The notes: a model not told the origin generated them from the letters alone. 64,000 nucleotides of DNA from an uncultured Stenotrophomonas sp. (GCA_913775725.1 CAJYNG010000008.1:186001-250000), one strand, 5' to 3'; positions 40,375-50,064 are shown, counted from the first letter of the stretch. Program-made: numbers and translations.

Positions 40375-41534
40375 ACGTGCAGCTTCGGGTGCGCCTGCCG
40401 GCGCTTGAGCGCCTGCGCGCCGACAGCGAGGTGGACTGGGCGCAGCTGCACAAGGGCGAGGTGCTGGCTCACGGCCGCGACACGCTGGCGGCGCTGGGCC
40501 TGCGGCATCCGCAGGCTGCGGTGCATGCCTGCCTCGATCCGAACGACCTGATCCTGCTGGAACTGCAGCTGCCACCGTTGTCCGGGCGCCGCCTGCAGTC
40601 GGCGCTGCAGGGTGAGGTGGAGGCGATGCTGCTGGATGACCTGCAGGAGGTGGCGCTGGCCCACGGCGCGCAGGCGGCGGACGGCACGGTTCCTGTGGCC
40701 TGGCTGGGCCAGCAGGCGCTCCTGCAGGCGCAGCAGCTGCTGGCTTCGTGTGCACTGCGGCTGCAGGCACTGTATCCGACGCCGCTGCTGCTGCCCTGGC
40801 AGGACGGTCATGCCACGCTGCAGGTCAGCGGCGAGCATCTGCTGGTACGCAGCGGGCGCGATCGGGGTTTCGTTCAATGGTATGGCGGACGTGACGCCTG
40901 CGCGGTGATGCAGGCGCTGGCCGTGCGCCTGCAACAGGCCGGCGTGCAGGGCGTGCAGTGGATCGACGGCGTGCCGCCGACGTGGCCGGATAGCCCGCCG
41001 GCCACCGCCGTCACGCATGAACGGCAGGCCTCTGGCCCGCTGCCGGGTTGGTCATTGCCGCTGCCCGGCACAGGCCGACAAGCCCCCCGACTGGCTATCG
41101 GCCTGGCACTGGCGGCAGTGCTGCTGGCTGCACTCGGCCTGCAGCTGCAGGTCTCGCGTTGGCGGGTCGAGGGCGAGGCCCTGCAACAGGACATGGCACG
41201 CCAGTTCAGCGCACGCTTCCCGGAGATCACCGGTGTGGTGGACCCGGTGTCGCAGGCAAGGCGAGCACTGGCCGTGCCACTGCCGGCGCCGCCGTTGCCG
41301 CCGCTGCAGCGTCAGGTAGCCGGCACGCTGCAGGCGGTTCCTGAGCTGGCGGGGCAGGTGCGCAGCCTGCATTACCAACCGGGCCAGCTGGACATGGAGC
41401 TGGATGCCGATGCCCAGGCATTGGCCGACGATCCACAGCGGCTTGAGCACTGGCAGCAGGCGGTGCAGGCGCAGGGCCTGCAGCTGGCGCGCGAAGCCGG
41501 TGGACGCCTGCGGGTGAGCGGAGCTGGACAGTGA
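40371..41534 (+). CDS. gspL: type II secretion assembly protein GspL/HxcY
   Basis: A 387-residue inner-membrane assembly protein. The cytoplasmic actin-like part (1 to about 235) would bind the GspE ATPase; a membrane helix lies at about 243-262 (LAIGLALAAVLLAALGLQLQV); the periplasmic part has the ferredoxin-like GspL end (QLDMELDADAQAL...LREAGGRLRVSG). The ATG at 40371 overlaps the gspK stop. Sequence identity with textbook GspL is low, as usual for this protein, but order and topology identify it. Confidence 0.85.
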   Translation: MNVQLRVRLPALERLRADSEVDWAQLHKGEVLAHGRDTLAALGLRHPQAAVHACLDPNDLILLELQLPPLSGRRLQSALQGEVEAMLLDDLQEVALAHGAQAADGTVPVAWLGQQALLQAQQLLASCALRLQALYPTPLLLPWQDGHATLQVSGEHLLVRSGRDRGFVQWYGGRDACAVMQALAVRLQQAGVQGVQWIDGVPPTWPDSPPATAVTHERQASGPLPGWSLPLPGTGRQAPRLAIGLALAAVLLAALGLQLQVSRWRVEGEALQQDMARQFSARFPEITGVVDPVSQARRALAVPLPAPPLPPLQRQVAGTLQAVPELAGQVRSLHYQPGQLDMELDADAQALADDPQRLEHWQQAVQAQGLQLAREAGGRLRVSGAGQ

Positions 41535-42058
41535 CGACCCGTACCTTGCGACTGGGCGGGGAACTGGCGGGCCTGCAGCAGCGCTGGCAGCGCCTGCCAC
41601 CGCGCGACCGGCTGATGCTGTGGGTGATGGTGATGGCGCTGCTGGCGGCGGGTCTGTGGATGTTGTGGCTGGAGCCGCTGCTGAAGCAGCGCACGCATTG
41701 GCAGGCCGAGCTGCCGCGGCTGCAGGCGCAGGCGCGTGTACTGGCACCACTGCTGCAGGCACGCGAGCGCCAGCAGCAGACGCAGGGGCAGCGCCCGACG
41801 ATGGCCGGGCTGCGTGACGGGATCAAGTCGGCCGGCCTTGCCGACGGACTGCATATCGAAGCGCGCGACGGGCGTTGGCACCTGCAGGTGCAGGCGGTGC
41901 CCGCTGACGCGCTGTGGAACTGGCTGCTGCCCGTGCTGGCCGATCCGGCCATCGAACTGCAGCAGCTGCAACTGACACGCACAGGGGATGCGAACATGCC
42001 GGCGGCACGGATTTCCGGAAACATCGTGATGGCGCTCAACGTGGGTGCACATCCATGA
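41531..42058 (+). CDS. gspM: type II secretion assembly protein GspM/HxcZ
   Basis: A 175-residue protein with one membrane helix near residues 29-46 (LMLWVMVMALLAAGLWMLWL) and a ferredoxin-like periplasmic domain. Family knowledge: GspM pairs with GspL to hold the inner-membrane platform. It starts with a GTG that overlaps the gspL stop and ends overlapping the gspD start. Assigned by position, size and topology. Confidence 0.85.
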   Translation: MTTRTLRLGGELAGLQQRWQRLPPRDRLMLWVMVMALLAAGLWMLWLEPLLKQRTHWQAELPRLQAQARVLAPLLQARERQQQTQGQRPTMAGLRDGIKSAGLADGLHIEARDGRWHLQVQAVPADALWNWLLPVLADPAIELQQLQLTRTGDANMPAARISGNIVMALNVGAHP

Positions 42059-44436
42059 GGGCGATGCGCAGCCTTGCCTGCAGTACCGCACTGGCCCTGA
42101 TCGTGTGCATGGCCCACGCACCGGCGCCGGTGCTGGCGCAGGACACCCGCGATGAGCCGGTGCAGTTGAACCTGGTGGATACCGATATCGGTGGCGTACT
42201 GCGCATGGCGGCGCGCTTCACCGGGCGTCAGTTCCTGGTCGATCCTCGGGTGACCGGCAAGATGACGGTGGTTTCCGATGGTTCGGTCAGCCGTACCCAG
42301 GCCTACCAGTTGCTGCTGGGCGCACTGCGTATGCGTGGCTTCGCGGTGGTCGAGAACGGCGGCGTCAGCCGGGTGGTGCCGCAGGCCGATGCCAAGCTGC
42401 TTGGTGGCCGGGTCGGCAGCGGTGGTGCAGGGGGCGAGGTCGCCACGCGCACCTTCGCGCTGCGTTACGAGAACGCGGCGGCACTGGTGGCGGTGCTGCG
42501 GCCGATGATCAGCCCGGACAATCCGATCACAGCCAATCCGGGCAACAACACCCTGGTGATCACCGACTACGCCGACAACCTGGAGCGCATCGCGCGGGTG
42601 ATCGCCAGCGTCGATACGCCGGCCGGCATGGACACCGATGTGGTGAAGCTGCAGCAGGGCATTGCCGTTGACGTAGCGGCGATGGTCGCGCCGCTGCTGG
42701 ATGCGCAGGGCGCCGAGCCCACCCAGAAGGTGGTGGTGATGGCCGACCCGCGCAGCAACAGCGTGCTGCTGCGTTCCAGCAGCCCCGGCCGCACCCGCCT
42801 GGCGCGGCAGCTGGTGGAGAAGCTGGACCGCGCGCAGGACGAGTCCGGCAACCTGCATGTGGTCTACCTGCGCAATGCCCAGGCCAACCAGCTGGCCGGT
42901 GTGCTGCGTGGCGTGGTGGCCGGGCAGAGCGATGCACCAGCGATGGGTAGCAATGAAGGCATCACACCACTGCCGGGTGACGCCAACCGTTCCACGCCCG
43001 CGCAGCCGTCGCAGCCGCAGCAGGCCAAGACCGGAGGCAATGCGCTGGAATCACAGCGGCTCGACCCGAACCGCCGCGACCCGATCGATGCGGGAAGCAC
43101 TGGTTTCAGCCAGAACGGCATCTCGGTGCAGGCGGACGTGGCCACCAACACGCTGCTGATCTCAGCGCCGGAGCCGGTGTACCGCAACCTGCGGCGGGTG
43201 ATCGACCAGCTCGACCAGCGCCGTGCACAGGTGCTGGTCGAGAGCCTGATCGTAGAGGTCAACCAGACCGATGCGGCCGAGCTGGGCGTGCAGTGGATGC
43301 TGGGCAATGGCCGCACCTTTGGCGGCACCCACTTTGGTGGTGCCACCGGCGGCAGCGGGCTCAATACCGGTGCGCGTACCACGCTGGACGTGCTGCCCAA
43401 GGATGGCCTGAAGATCGGCGTGATCGACGGCACCATCAACCTGCCCGGTGTCGGCCAGATCCTCAACATGAAAGCGCTGGCCAACGCGCTGCAGAGCAAG
43501 GGCGGCGCCAACATCCTGTCCACGCCGAACCTGATGACGCTGGACAACGAGGCGGCCAGCATCATGGTCGGCCAGACCGTGCCGTTCGTCAGCGGCCGCT
43601 ACGTGACCGACGGCGGTGGTGGCAGCAACAACCCGTTCCAGACCATCGTGCGCGAGGACGTCGGCCTGAAGCTGCGGGTGCGCCCGCAGATTTCCGAGGG
43701 CGGCACGGTGAAGCTGGACATCTACCAGGAAGTCAGCAGCATCGACGCGCAGAGTGCCAACAGTGCCGCCGGCATCATCACCAACAAGCGAGCGCTGGAT
43801 ACCAGCGTGCTGCTGGACGATGGCCAGATCATGGTCCTGGGTGGCCTGCTGGAAGACAACGTCAGCCACGGTCGTGATGCGGTGCCGGGGCTGGGCAAGC
43901 TGCCGCTGCTGGGGGCGCTGTTCCGCAGTGATACGCGCAAGCGCTCCAAGACCAACCTGATGGTGTTCCTGCGCCCGCACGTGGTGCGCGACCCCGCCGC
44001 CGGCCAGCGCCTGACCCGCGACCGTTACGACTACATGCGCAACGCGCAGGCCGGCGCGCAGCCGGTACAGAGCTGGGCATTGCCGGCGCTGTCGGCACCA
44101 CAGCTGCCGCCGCAGGACCTGTCTGTACTCGGCCAGGGCAATGCGCGCGACGGGCAGGGCCAGCCGCTGCAGAACACCAGCCTGGCGGCGTTGTATCCGG
44201 CCGGTGACGGCGACGCGCAGCTGGTGCAGTTCGCGCAGGGGCTGGACCCGGCACGTGCCAGCCAGGGCGTGGCGCAGGTGCGGGCACTGGGCCTGCAGGC
44301 CTATGCCGAAGCGACGCCGGGCGAGAGCGGGCAGCGCCTGCGCGTGCGACTGCCGCGCGATCCGGCGACGCTGGACCCGGCACTGCAGCAGCTGCGCGGG
44401 CTGGGCTACACGCCGGAACTGGTGATCGGGCCGTGA
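42055..44436 (+). CDS. gspD: type II secretion secretin GspD/HxcQ with SPOR-like tail
   Basis: A 793-residue outer-membrane secretin. The signal peptide ends near VLAQD. N0 (about 37-110, VQLNLVDTDIGGVLRMAARFTGRQ) and N1-N3 domains lead to the secretin core with ILSTPNLMTLDNEAASIMVGQTVPFVSG. After the S-domain region (RLTRDRYDYMRNAQ) the protein continues with a low-complexity linker and, at residues about 721-793, a segment with the beta-alpha-beta pattern of a SPOR peptidoglycan-binding domain (LVQFAQGLDPARASQGV...LGYTPELVIG). P. aeruginosa HxcQ is a lipoprotein; here Cys before the cleavage site lacks a normal lipobox. The ATG at 42055 overlaps the gspM stop. Confidence 0.92.
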   Translation: MRAMRSLACSTALALIVCMAHAPAPVLAQDTRDEPVQLNLVDTDIGGVLRMAARFTGRQFLVDPRVTGKMTVVSDGSVSRTQAYQLLLGALRMRGFAVVENGGVSRVVPQADAKLLGGRVGSGGAGGEVATRTFALRYENAAALVAVLRPMISPDNPITANPGNNTLVITDYADNLERIARVIASVDTPAGMDTDVVKLQQGIAVDVAAMVAPLLDAQGAEPTQKVVVMADPRSNSVLLRSSSPGRTRLARQLVEKLDRAQDESGNLHVVYLRNAQANQLAGVLRGVVAGQSDAPAMGSNEGITPLPGDANRSTPAQPSQPQQAKTGGNALESQRLDPNRRDPIDAGSTGFSQNGISVQADVATNTLLISAPEPVYRNLRRVIDQLDQRRAQVLVESLIVEVNQTDAAELGVQWMLGNGRTFGGTHFGGATGGSGLNTGARTTLDVLPKDGLKIGVIDGTINLPGVGQILNMKALANALQSKGGANILSTPNLMTLDNEAASIMVGQTVPFVSGRYVTDGGGGSNNPFQTIVREDVGLKLRVRPQISEGGTVKLDIYQEVSSIDAQSANSAAGIITNKRALDTSVLLDDGQIMVLGGLLEDNVSHGRDAVPGLGKLPLLGALFRSDTRKRSKTNLMVFLRPHVVRDPAAGQRLTRDRYDYMRNAQAGAQPVQSWALPALSAPQLPPQDLSVLGQGNARDGQGQPLQNTSLAALYPAGDGDAQLVQFAQGLDPARASQGVAQVRALGLQAYAEATPGESGQRLRVRLPRDPATLDPALQQLRGLGYTPELVIGP

Positions 44437-45866
44437 GCGCCGACGCGCCGCTGCCGTACGCCTGGGTGCGCAGCCATGGCGTGATGCTGTCCGAGGCGGG
44501 CGGCGAGCCCCTGTTGCTGGGCACCGCCGACACTGCGGCGTGGGCCGTGGCTGAACTGCGCCGCCGGCATGGCCCGCTGCCGTTCCATGCGCTGGATGCG
44601 GCGACCTGGCAGCAGCGCTTGGGCGAACAGTACCGTGACGGCGGCGATGCCGCTGCCGTGGTCGGTGCCGCCGAAAGCGAAGTCGATCTGGACCGGCTGA
44701 TGCAGGACATGCCGGAGGTCACCGATCTGCTGGATGCACAGGACGATGCACCGGTGATCCGCATGATCAATGCACTGCTGGCACAGGCTGCACGCGATGG
44801 CGCCAGCGATCTGCATATCGAGCCGTTCGAGACTCATTCAGTGGTGCGCTACCGGGTGGACGGCACGCTGCGCGACATGGTGCAGCCCCGGCGCGCACTG
44901 CATGCGGCGCTGGTGTCGCGCATCAAGATCATGGCCCACCTGGACATCGCCGAGAAGCGCCTGCCGCAGGACGGGCGCATCGCGATCCGTGTGGGCGGGC
45001 GGCCACTGGATATCCGTGTCTCCACGGTGCCGACGGGGCATGGTGAGCGTGCTGTGCTGCGCCTGCTGGAAAAGGATGCCGGCCGACTGCAGCTGCAGCG
45101 ACTCGGCATGGCCGATGACACCCTGGCCACGTTTACCGGGTTGATCCGGCAGCCGCACGGCATCGTGCTGGTCACCGGGCCGACCGGCAGCGGCAAGACC
45201 ACGTCGCTGTACGCCGCACTGGGCCAGCTCGACAGCAGCACCAGCAACATCCTCACCGTGGAAGACCCGGTGGAGTACGACTTCGCCGGCATCGGCCAGA
45301 TCCAGGTCAACGCGCGCATCGGCATGAGCTTTGGCACCGCGCTGCGCGCGATTCTGCGCCAGGACCCGGACACGATCATGATTGGTGAGATCCGCGACCT
45401 GGAAACCGCACAGATTGCGGTGCAGTCGTCGCTGACCGGGCATGGCGTGCTGGCCTCGCTGCACACCAACGATGCGATCTCGGCGGTGACCCGCCTGGCC
45501 GACATGGGCGTGGAGCCCTTCCTGCTGGCCTCGTCGCTGCGCGGCGTGCTGGCGCAGCGGTTGGTGCGGCGGCTGTGCACGCAGTGCCGGCGCGCCGAGG
45601 TGGATGGCGAGGGCCGAACCGTGTGGCGCGCGGTCGGTTGCGCGGCCTGCGCCAACAGCGGCTATCGGGGTCGTACCGGCATCCACGAGCTGTTCGTGGT
45701 GGACGACCGGGTACGCGCGTTGATCCATGTAGGGCAGGGTGAGCCTGCGCTGCGCGAGGCGGCACGGCGCGCTGGCATGCGGACCTTGCGGCAGGATGGC
45801 CAGCGCTGGGTCGACAGCGGAGTGACCACGCTGGAAGAGATCCTGCGCGTCACCGGCGACGATTGA
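44433..45866 (+). CDS. gspE: type II secretion ATPase GspE/HxcR
   Basis: A 477-residue hexameric traffic ATPase. It contains an N-terminal GspL-binding domain, the Walker A GPTGSGKT at about 249-256, the Asp box (ILTVEDPVEYD), the Walker B MIGEIRDLETA and the His box LASLHTNDA. A four-cysteine zinc module (CTQC...CAAC) occurs in the C-terminal part, as in most GspE/PilB. It powers pseudopilus growth. The GTG at 44433 overlaps the gspD stop. The N-terminal extension is short compared with GspE of the main systems. Confidence 0.96.
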   Translation: MSADAPLPYAWVRSHGVMLSEAGGEPLLLGTADTAAWAVAELRRRHGPLPFHALDAATWQQRLGEQYRDGGDAAAVVGAAESEVDLDRLMQDMPEVTDLLDAQDDAPVIRMINALLAQAARDGASDLHIEPFETHSVVRYRVDGTLRDMVQPRRALHAALVSRIKIMAHLDIAEKRLPQDGRIAIRVGGRPLDIRVSTVPTGHGERAVLRLLEKDAGRLQLQRLGMADDTLATFTGLIRQPHGIVLVTGPTGSGKTTSLYAALGQLDSSTSNILTVEDPVEYDFAGIGQIQVNARIGMSFGTALRAILRQDPDTIMIGEIRDLETAQIAVQSSLTGHGVLASLHTNDAISAVTRLADMGVEPFLLASSLRGVLAQRLVRRLCTQCRRAEVDGEGRTVWRAVGCAACANSGYRGRTGIHELFVVDDRVRALIHVGQGEPALREAARRAGMRTLRQDGQRWVDSGVTTLEEILRVTGDD

Positions 45867-45873
45867 GGCCAGC

Positions 45874-47073
45874 ATGGCACTGTTCGACTACCAGGCTGCC
45901 AACGCGCAGGGCCGCATCGAGAAGGGCCAGTTGGATGCCGACAGCCCGCGCGGTGCTCGCCAGCTGCTGCGTGGGCGCGGGCTGACCCCTGTGCAGGTGA
46001 GTGCGGCGCGCAGTGCCGGCAGTGGCTGGGGCGCTCGTCGGCTGTCCGCCAGCGAGCTGGCCTGGGCTACGCGCCAGCTGGCCAGTCTGCTGGCCGCCAG
46101 CCTGCCGCTGGAAGGTGCATTGAGTGCGGTGATCGAGCAGGCCGAGCGCCCGCACGTGGCCCAGGCACTCACCGCCGTGCGCGCGGACGTGCGTGCAGGC
46201 CAGCGGCTGACCGTAGCACTGGCCGCGCGGCCACGCGATTTTCCGCCGATCTATCGGGCGCTGGTGGGTGCAGGTGAAGACTCCGGCGACCTGGCACGGG
46301 TGATGGAGCGCCTGGCCGACTACATCGAAGAACGCAACGCACTGCAGGCCAAGGTACTGACGGCCTTCATCTACCCGGCGGCGATCAGCCTGGTGTCGGT
46401 GGCGATCGTGATCTTCCTGCTCAGCTACGTGGTGCCGCAGGTGGTGACAGCGTTCGTGCAGGCGCGGCAGACGCTGCCGATGCTGACCCAGGTGATGCTG
46501 GCGGCCAGCGCGTTCGTGCGCAGCTGGGGCGTGTGGTTGGGGCTGGGCATCGCTGCGCTGGTGGTGGCCTGGCGGTTGGCCCTGCGCAAGCCAGAGTTGC
46601 GCCTGCGATGGGACGCGATGCTGCTACGGTTGCCGATGATCGGGCGCTTCGTGCTGGGGGTGAACAGTGCGCGTTTCGCCTCGACGCTGGCGATCCTGCT
46701 CGATGCCGGCGTGCCGCTGCTGCGTGCACTGGAGGCGGCGCGGCAGACCCTGGGCAACGCGTTGCTGGCGCGCTGTGCCGATGATGTGTCCGCGCGTGTA
46801 CGCGAAGGCGCTGCGTTGGGTTCTGCATTGAAAGTACAGAAAGTGTATCCGCCGATCCTGGTGCACCTGGTTGCCAGCGGCGAGAAGACCGGCTCGCTGG
46901 CGCCGCTGCTGGATCGCGCCGCGCAGACCATCTCACGCGAGATCGAGCGTCGCGCGATGGCGCTGACCGCCCTGCTGGAACCGACCATGATCCTGGTGAT
47001 GGGTGGCGTGGTGCTGACGATCGTGCTGGCCGTGCTGATGCCGATCATGGAAATGAACCAGCTGGTGCAGTGA
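45874..47073 (+). CDS. gspF: type II secretion platform protein GspF/HxcS
   Basis: A 399-residue inner-membrane platform protein with two GspF domains (about 70-190 and 270-395) and three membrane helices. The pattern LASLLAASLPLEGALSAVIEQ, the FPPIYRALVGAGEDSGDLARVMERLADYIEER motif and the second copy with FASTLAILLDAGVPLLRALEAA identify it. The ATG at 45874 follows gspE by seven bases. It is the last gene of the plus-strand half of the operon; no gspC or gspN is seen here. The 254 bases after it contain no gene, only several TCCACA-type repeats near 47140-47182 and a lone CTGTCAT at 47197. Confidence 0.95.
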   Translation: MALFDYQAANAQGRIEKGQLDADSPRGARQLLRGRGLTPVQVSAARSAGSGWGARRLSASELAWATRQLASLLAASLPLEGALSAVIEQAERPHVAQALTAVRADVRAGQRLTVALAARPRDFPPIYRALVGAGEDSGDLARVMERLADYIEERNALQAKVLTAFIYPAAISLVSVAIVIFLLSYVVPQVVTAFVQARQTLPMLTQVMLAASAFVRSWGVWLGLGIAALVVAWRLALRKPELRLRWDAMLLRLPMIGRFVLGVNSARFASTLAILLDAGVPLLRALEAARQTLGNALLARCADDVSARVREGAALGSALKVQKVYPPILVHLVASGEKTGSLAPLLDRAAQTISREIERRAMALTALLEPTMILVMGGVVLTIVLAVLMPIMEMNQLVQ

Positions 47074-47327
47074 TGCGCAACGGACATCACGGGTAGCGGC
47101 GGGCCATGCCCGGCGAGCGCGCAGCGCGGCACGCTTTCGATTCTCCACACAATCCTCCACACCTTTTTTCGATCTTCCACAGGTTTCTTAAGCGGCCTGT
47201 CATCGGCGCGGACCAGCATGGACACGTCGCCGCAGAGTGGGCTGGGAGGCCCTCGGCGGCAGCAGGCGTGTAGTGACCGTTCCTCCCTTGGTGTTTCCCT
47301 TCGCAGTAAACCCTTCAGGAGAAGATC

Positions 47328-48533
47328 ATGAACAAGTACAAGACCCTGGCCGCGCTGGTTGCTACCGCGCTGCTGGCCTCTGCCGGTGCCGCTTCGGCCC
47401 AGCAGGCTCTCGTCAACGGTGGTGGCGCTTCGCTGCCGTCCGACCTGTACAAGGGCTCGACCGACAGCATCCTGCCGTCGAACTTCAGCTATGCCGTGAC
47501 CGGTTCGGGCAAGGGCAAGCAGGCCTTCCTGGAAAACAAGATCGCGATCTTCATCCCGACCGGCACGGGCAACGTGCATTTCGCCGGCAGCGACTCGGTG
47601 CTGAGCCAGACCGAGATCGACACCTACAACACCACCTACAACAGCGCGAGCTCGACCACCAAGTTCGGCCCGCTGCTGCAGCTGCCGTCGGTCGCCACCT
47701 CGGTCACCATTCCCTTCAACAAGGTTGATCCGGCCGGCTCCTCCGTCGACCTGACCGTGGCCCAGGCCTGCGGCATCTTCTCGGGCAAGATCACCAACTG
47801 GTCGAGCATCGGCACCGGCCGCAGCGGCCCGATCAAGGTCTTCTACCGCAGCGAGAGCAGCGGCACCAGCGAGCTGCTGACCCGCTTCCTGGCCAGCGCC
47901 TGCCAGCCGGCCGACGTCTCGGGCACCACCCTGAAGCTGACCGGCGGCGTCCCGGCGTTCTCGGTGCAGTCGACCTTCGCCAACCTGTTCAGCACCATTC
48001 CGTCCAACTTCGAAGCCGCGCCGACCGCTCCGAACACCAACGCTGGCACCCTGCTGTTCAACGCCGTGAACGCCAATGACGGCGCTATCGGCTATGTCGG
48101 CCCGGACGTGATCCCGAACCTGAAGGACGCGACCAAGGTTGCCAAGCTGAAGGGCTACTCGCCGGATGAAGTGAGCGTTGCTGCCACCCTGAACACCATT
48201 GCTCCGCCGTCGTCTGCTGCCGACATCGCAAACCCGGCGAAGTGGGTCCCGGTGTTCACCAACCCGTCGGCCGGCTACCCGATCGCCGGCTACACCAACC
48301 TGGTGTTCGGCCAGTGCTACCGCACCGCTCTGCCGCGCACTGCCGTGCGCAACTTCCTGGAAGCGCATTACAACCTCGGCGCCACCGGCACCAACGATGC
48401 TGCCGTGCGCGCGCATGGCTTCATCCCGCTGACCCAGGTGTGGCGTGAAGCGATTGCCAACAACCTGATCGCGGCTTCGGCTCCGAACGGCCTGAGCAAC
48501 GCCAACACCTGCACCACCGGCGTCGGCCGCTGA
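47328..48533 (+). CDS. LapA/DING/PstS-like exoprotein 1
   Basis: A 401-residue secreted protein with a signal peptide (cleavage after ASA, before QQ). It is related to PstS/DING phosphate-binding proteins and to P. aeruginosa LapA and LapB: GGGASLPSDLYKG, HFAGSDSVLSQTE, PFNKVDPAGSSVDLT, GIFSGKITNWSSIGTGRSGP and YRSESSGTSELLTRFL. Known members of this group are exported by the Hxc type II system. The codons are extremely biased to the optimal set, suggesting high expression. It ends before a good terminator. Whether it binds phosphate or is a phosphatase is not decided by the sequence. Confidence 0.88.
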   Translation: MNKYKTLAALVATALLASAGAASAQQALVNGGGASLPSDLYKGSTDSILPSNFSYAVTGSGKGKQAFLENKIAIFIPTGTGNVHFAGSDSVLSQTEIDTYNTTYNSASSTTKFGPLLQLPSVATSVTIPFNKVDPAGSSVDLTVAQACGIFSGKITNWSSIGTGRSGPIKVFYRSESSGTSELLTRFLASACQPADVSGTTLKLTGGVPAFSVQSTFANLFSTIPSNFEAAPTAPNTNAGTLLFNAVNANDGAIGYVGPDVIPNLKDATKVAKLKGYSPDEVSVAATLNTIAPPSSAADIANPAKWVPVFTNPSAGYPIAGYTNLVFGQCYRTALPRTAVRNFLEAHYNLGATGTNDAAVRAHGFIPLTQVWREAIANNLIAASAPNGLSNANTCTTGVGR

Positions 48534-48554
48534 TCCAGCGGTTGCACTGAAATG

Positions 48555-48590
48555 GGCGCCGGCCGAGAGGTCGGCGCCTTTCCATTTTCT
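48555..48590 (+). terminator. Rho-independent terminator after the first LapA-like gene
   Basis: GGCGCCGGCC, four-base loop, GGTCGGCGCC, then TTTCCATTTT. A ten-base-pair GC-rich stem (one G-U pair) with a T-rich tail, 20 bases after the stop codon. Confidence 0.85.
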
Positions 48591-48679
48591 GGGAGGGCGG
48601 GTTCTGTCTTGAGGACTGCGATTGTGCACCCTGAAGGCGGGTCGCTCACGTCCCAGGCAAGAATTTCCAGAGATCGAAC

Positions 48680-49876
48680 ATGCAGACTCAGCGAAAGCTT
48701 GCACTTCTTGCCGGTATCGTATTGCTGGCAGCAGCGGACGTGGCTTCGGCGCAGAAGACGGTGGTCAATGGTGCCGCTGCGCCCCTGCCGGCAGATGTAT
48801 ACAGGAATGGCAGCGAAGGAATACTGCCGTCCTACATGAGCTATGTCATCGTGGATTCCGCAGTTGGAAAGCGGGCATTCCTCGAGAACGACTTTGGCCT
48901 CCTTGTCGCTGGTGAAGGCGGCAATGTCGACTTCGCTGTCAGCGAGCAGGCCTTGAGCCAGACTGAGCTGAACCAGTACAACGCTCGCTTCAACTCCAGC
49001 ACATCTGCAGTGGTGCATGGCCCATTGATGCAGCTGCCCTCGATGCTGGCGCCGATCGCACTTCCGTTCAATCAGGCTGCCGCCGATGGGTCCATTCTTG
49101 ATCTGACGACGTCGGTGCTGTGTGGCATCTTCTCGGGCAAGATTACCGACTGGAGCTCTACTGGTAGTGGCCGCCGGGGCCCGATCACAGTGGTCTACCG
49201 ACTGGAAAGCAGTGGTGCGACGGAGCTTCTCACGCGCCACCTGACCTCTGCCTGCCAGCCCGCGGATGTTGCTGGAACGTCTCTCAGGTTGATCAATGGA
49301 TACCCTGGATTCTCGGTGCAGTCCAAGCTTGCCGGGGCATTCGTCGATGGCAGGGTGCCCACGAATTTCATAGCTTCTTCCGGCGCTGGAGACAGGAATG
49401 CCTACAACACAGTGTTCGCGCAGAGCGGTCGTATTGGCTACAGCGGACCTGCGCAGATACCGGATCTGAACGATGCGACAAGGGTGGCGAAGGTGAAGGG
49501 GTTCTCGCCGGGAGAGATCAGCGTTCCGGCGACGATGAACCAGATCGCTCCGCCAGGCTCGTCTGCCGACATCTGGAATCCGGCCAAATGGGCGCCGCAG
49601 TTCACCTATCCACAATCAGGGTATCCGATCGTCGGATTCACTTACCTGCTGATTCCGCAATGCTATCGCAAGGCCCTGGTCAAGAACGGTGTCCGCGCAT
49701 TCCTGGAGAAACATTACAACCTGGGGAATGCAGGCACTCACGATGCAGCCATTCGCGCGCTCGGATTTGTTCCGTTGACGCCTACGTGGCGGGAGGCCGT
49801 TGCCTTCCATTTTGTTTCTTCCTCATCCCAGACAGGACTGGGCAACGCGAATACCTGCGCAGGCATTGGTCGCTGA
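48680..49876 (+). CDS. LapA/DING/PstS-like exoprotein 2
   Basis: A 398-residue paralogue of the preceding exoprotein with a signal peptide cut after ASA. The same blocks are present: AAAPLPADVYRNG, DFAVSEQALSQTEL, LPFNQAAADGSILD, CGIFSGKITDWSSTGSGRRGP and LTRHLTSACQPADV. It was probably made by tandem duplication. Codon use is clearly less biased than in copy 1 (more A/T-ending codons), so it is expressed less or has a different history. It has its own start region after the terminator of copy 1 and a terminator-like hairpin follows it. It corresponds in position to lapB in P. aeruginosa. Confidence 0.85.
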   Translation: MQTQRKLALLAGIVLLAAADVASAQKTVVNGAAAPLPADVYRNGSEGILPSYMSYVIVDSAVGKRAFLENDFGLLVAGEGGNVDFAVSEQALSQTELNQYNARFNSSTSAVVHGPLMQLPSMLAPIALPFNQAAADGSILDLTTSVLCGIFSGKITDWSSTGSGRRGPITVVYRLESSGATELLTRHLTSACQPADVAGTSLRLINGYPGFSVQSKLAGAFVDGRVPTNFIASSGAGDRNAYNTVFAQSGRIGYSGPAQIPDLNDATRVAKVKGFSPGEISVPATMNQIAPPGSSADIWNPAKWAPQFTYPQSGYPIVGFTYLLIPQCYRKALVKNGVRAFLEKHYNLGNAGTHDAAIRALGFVPLTPTWREAVAFHFVSSSSQTGLGNANTCAGIGR

Positions 49877-49897
49877 TTCCGCGGATTCGCTGAACTG

Positions 49898-49924
49898 GGT
49901 CCTGGCCCTCGGGCCGGGACCTTT
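49898..49924 (+). terminator. terminator-like hairpin after the second LapA-like gene
   Basis: GGTCCTGGCCC-TC-GGGCCGGGACC (about 49898-49921) followed by TTTGCTG. A long stem with a two-base loop, but only three T, so termination may be partial. The gap 49877-50064 holds no other element I can support. Confidence 0.65.
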
Positions 49925-50064
49925 GCTGTCCACGCGCTTGAGCCAGGTGAAGGCGGTGTCGTTTTCCCGCCTTGATGGCCGTCTATCTGATAGTGCCCCT
50001 CAACGCAGACGGGCAATCGAATCCTTCTTCCGCCGCAGGCCGTCGTCGGCCGCAAGAGGTCCCG

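Noticed and set aside
42055-42150. Lipobox in the GspD signal peptide (as in HxcQ)
   Set aside because: The only cysteine in range is preceded by Val, not Gly/Ala/Ser; a normal signal peptidase I site follows.
47197-47203. PhoB half-site CTGTCAT before the LapA-like gene
   Set aside because: A second half-site at 11-base spacing is missing; not enough to call a Pho box although the locus type makes it tempting.
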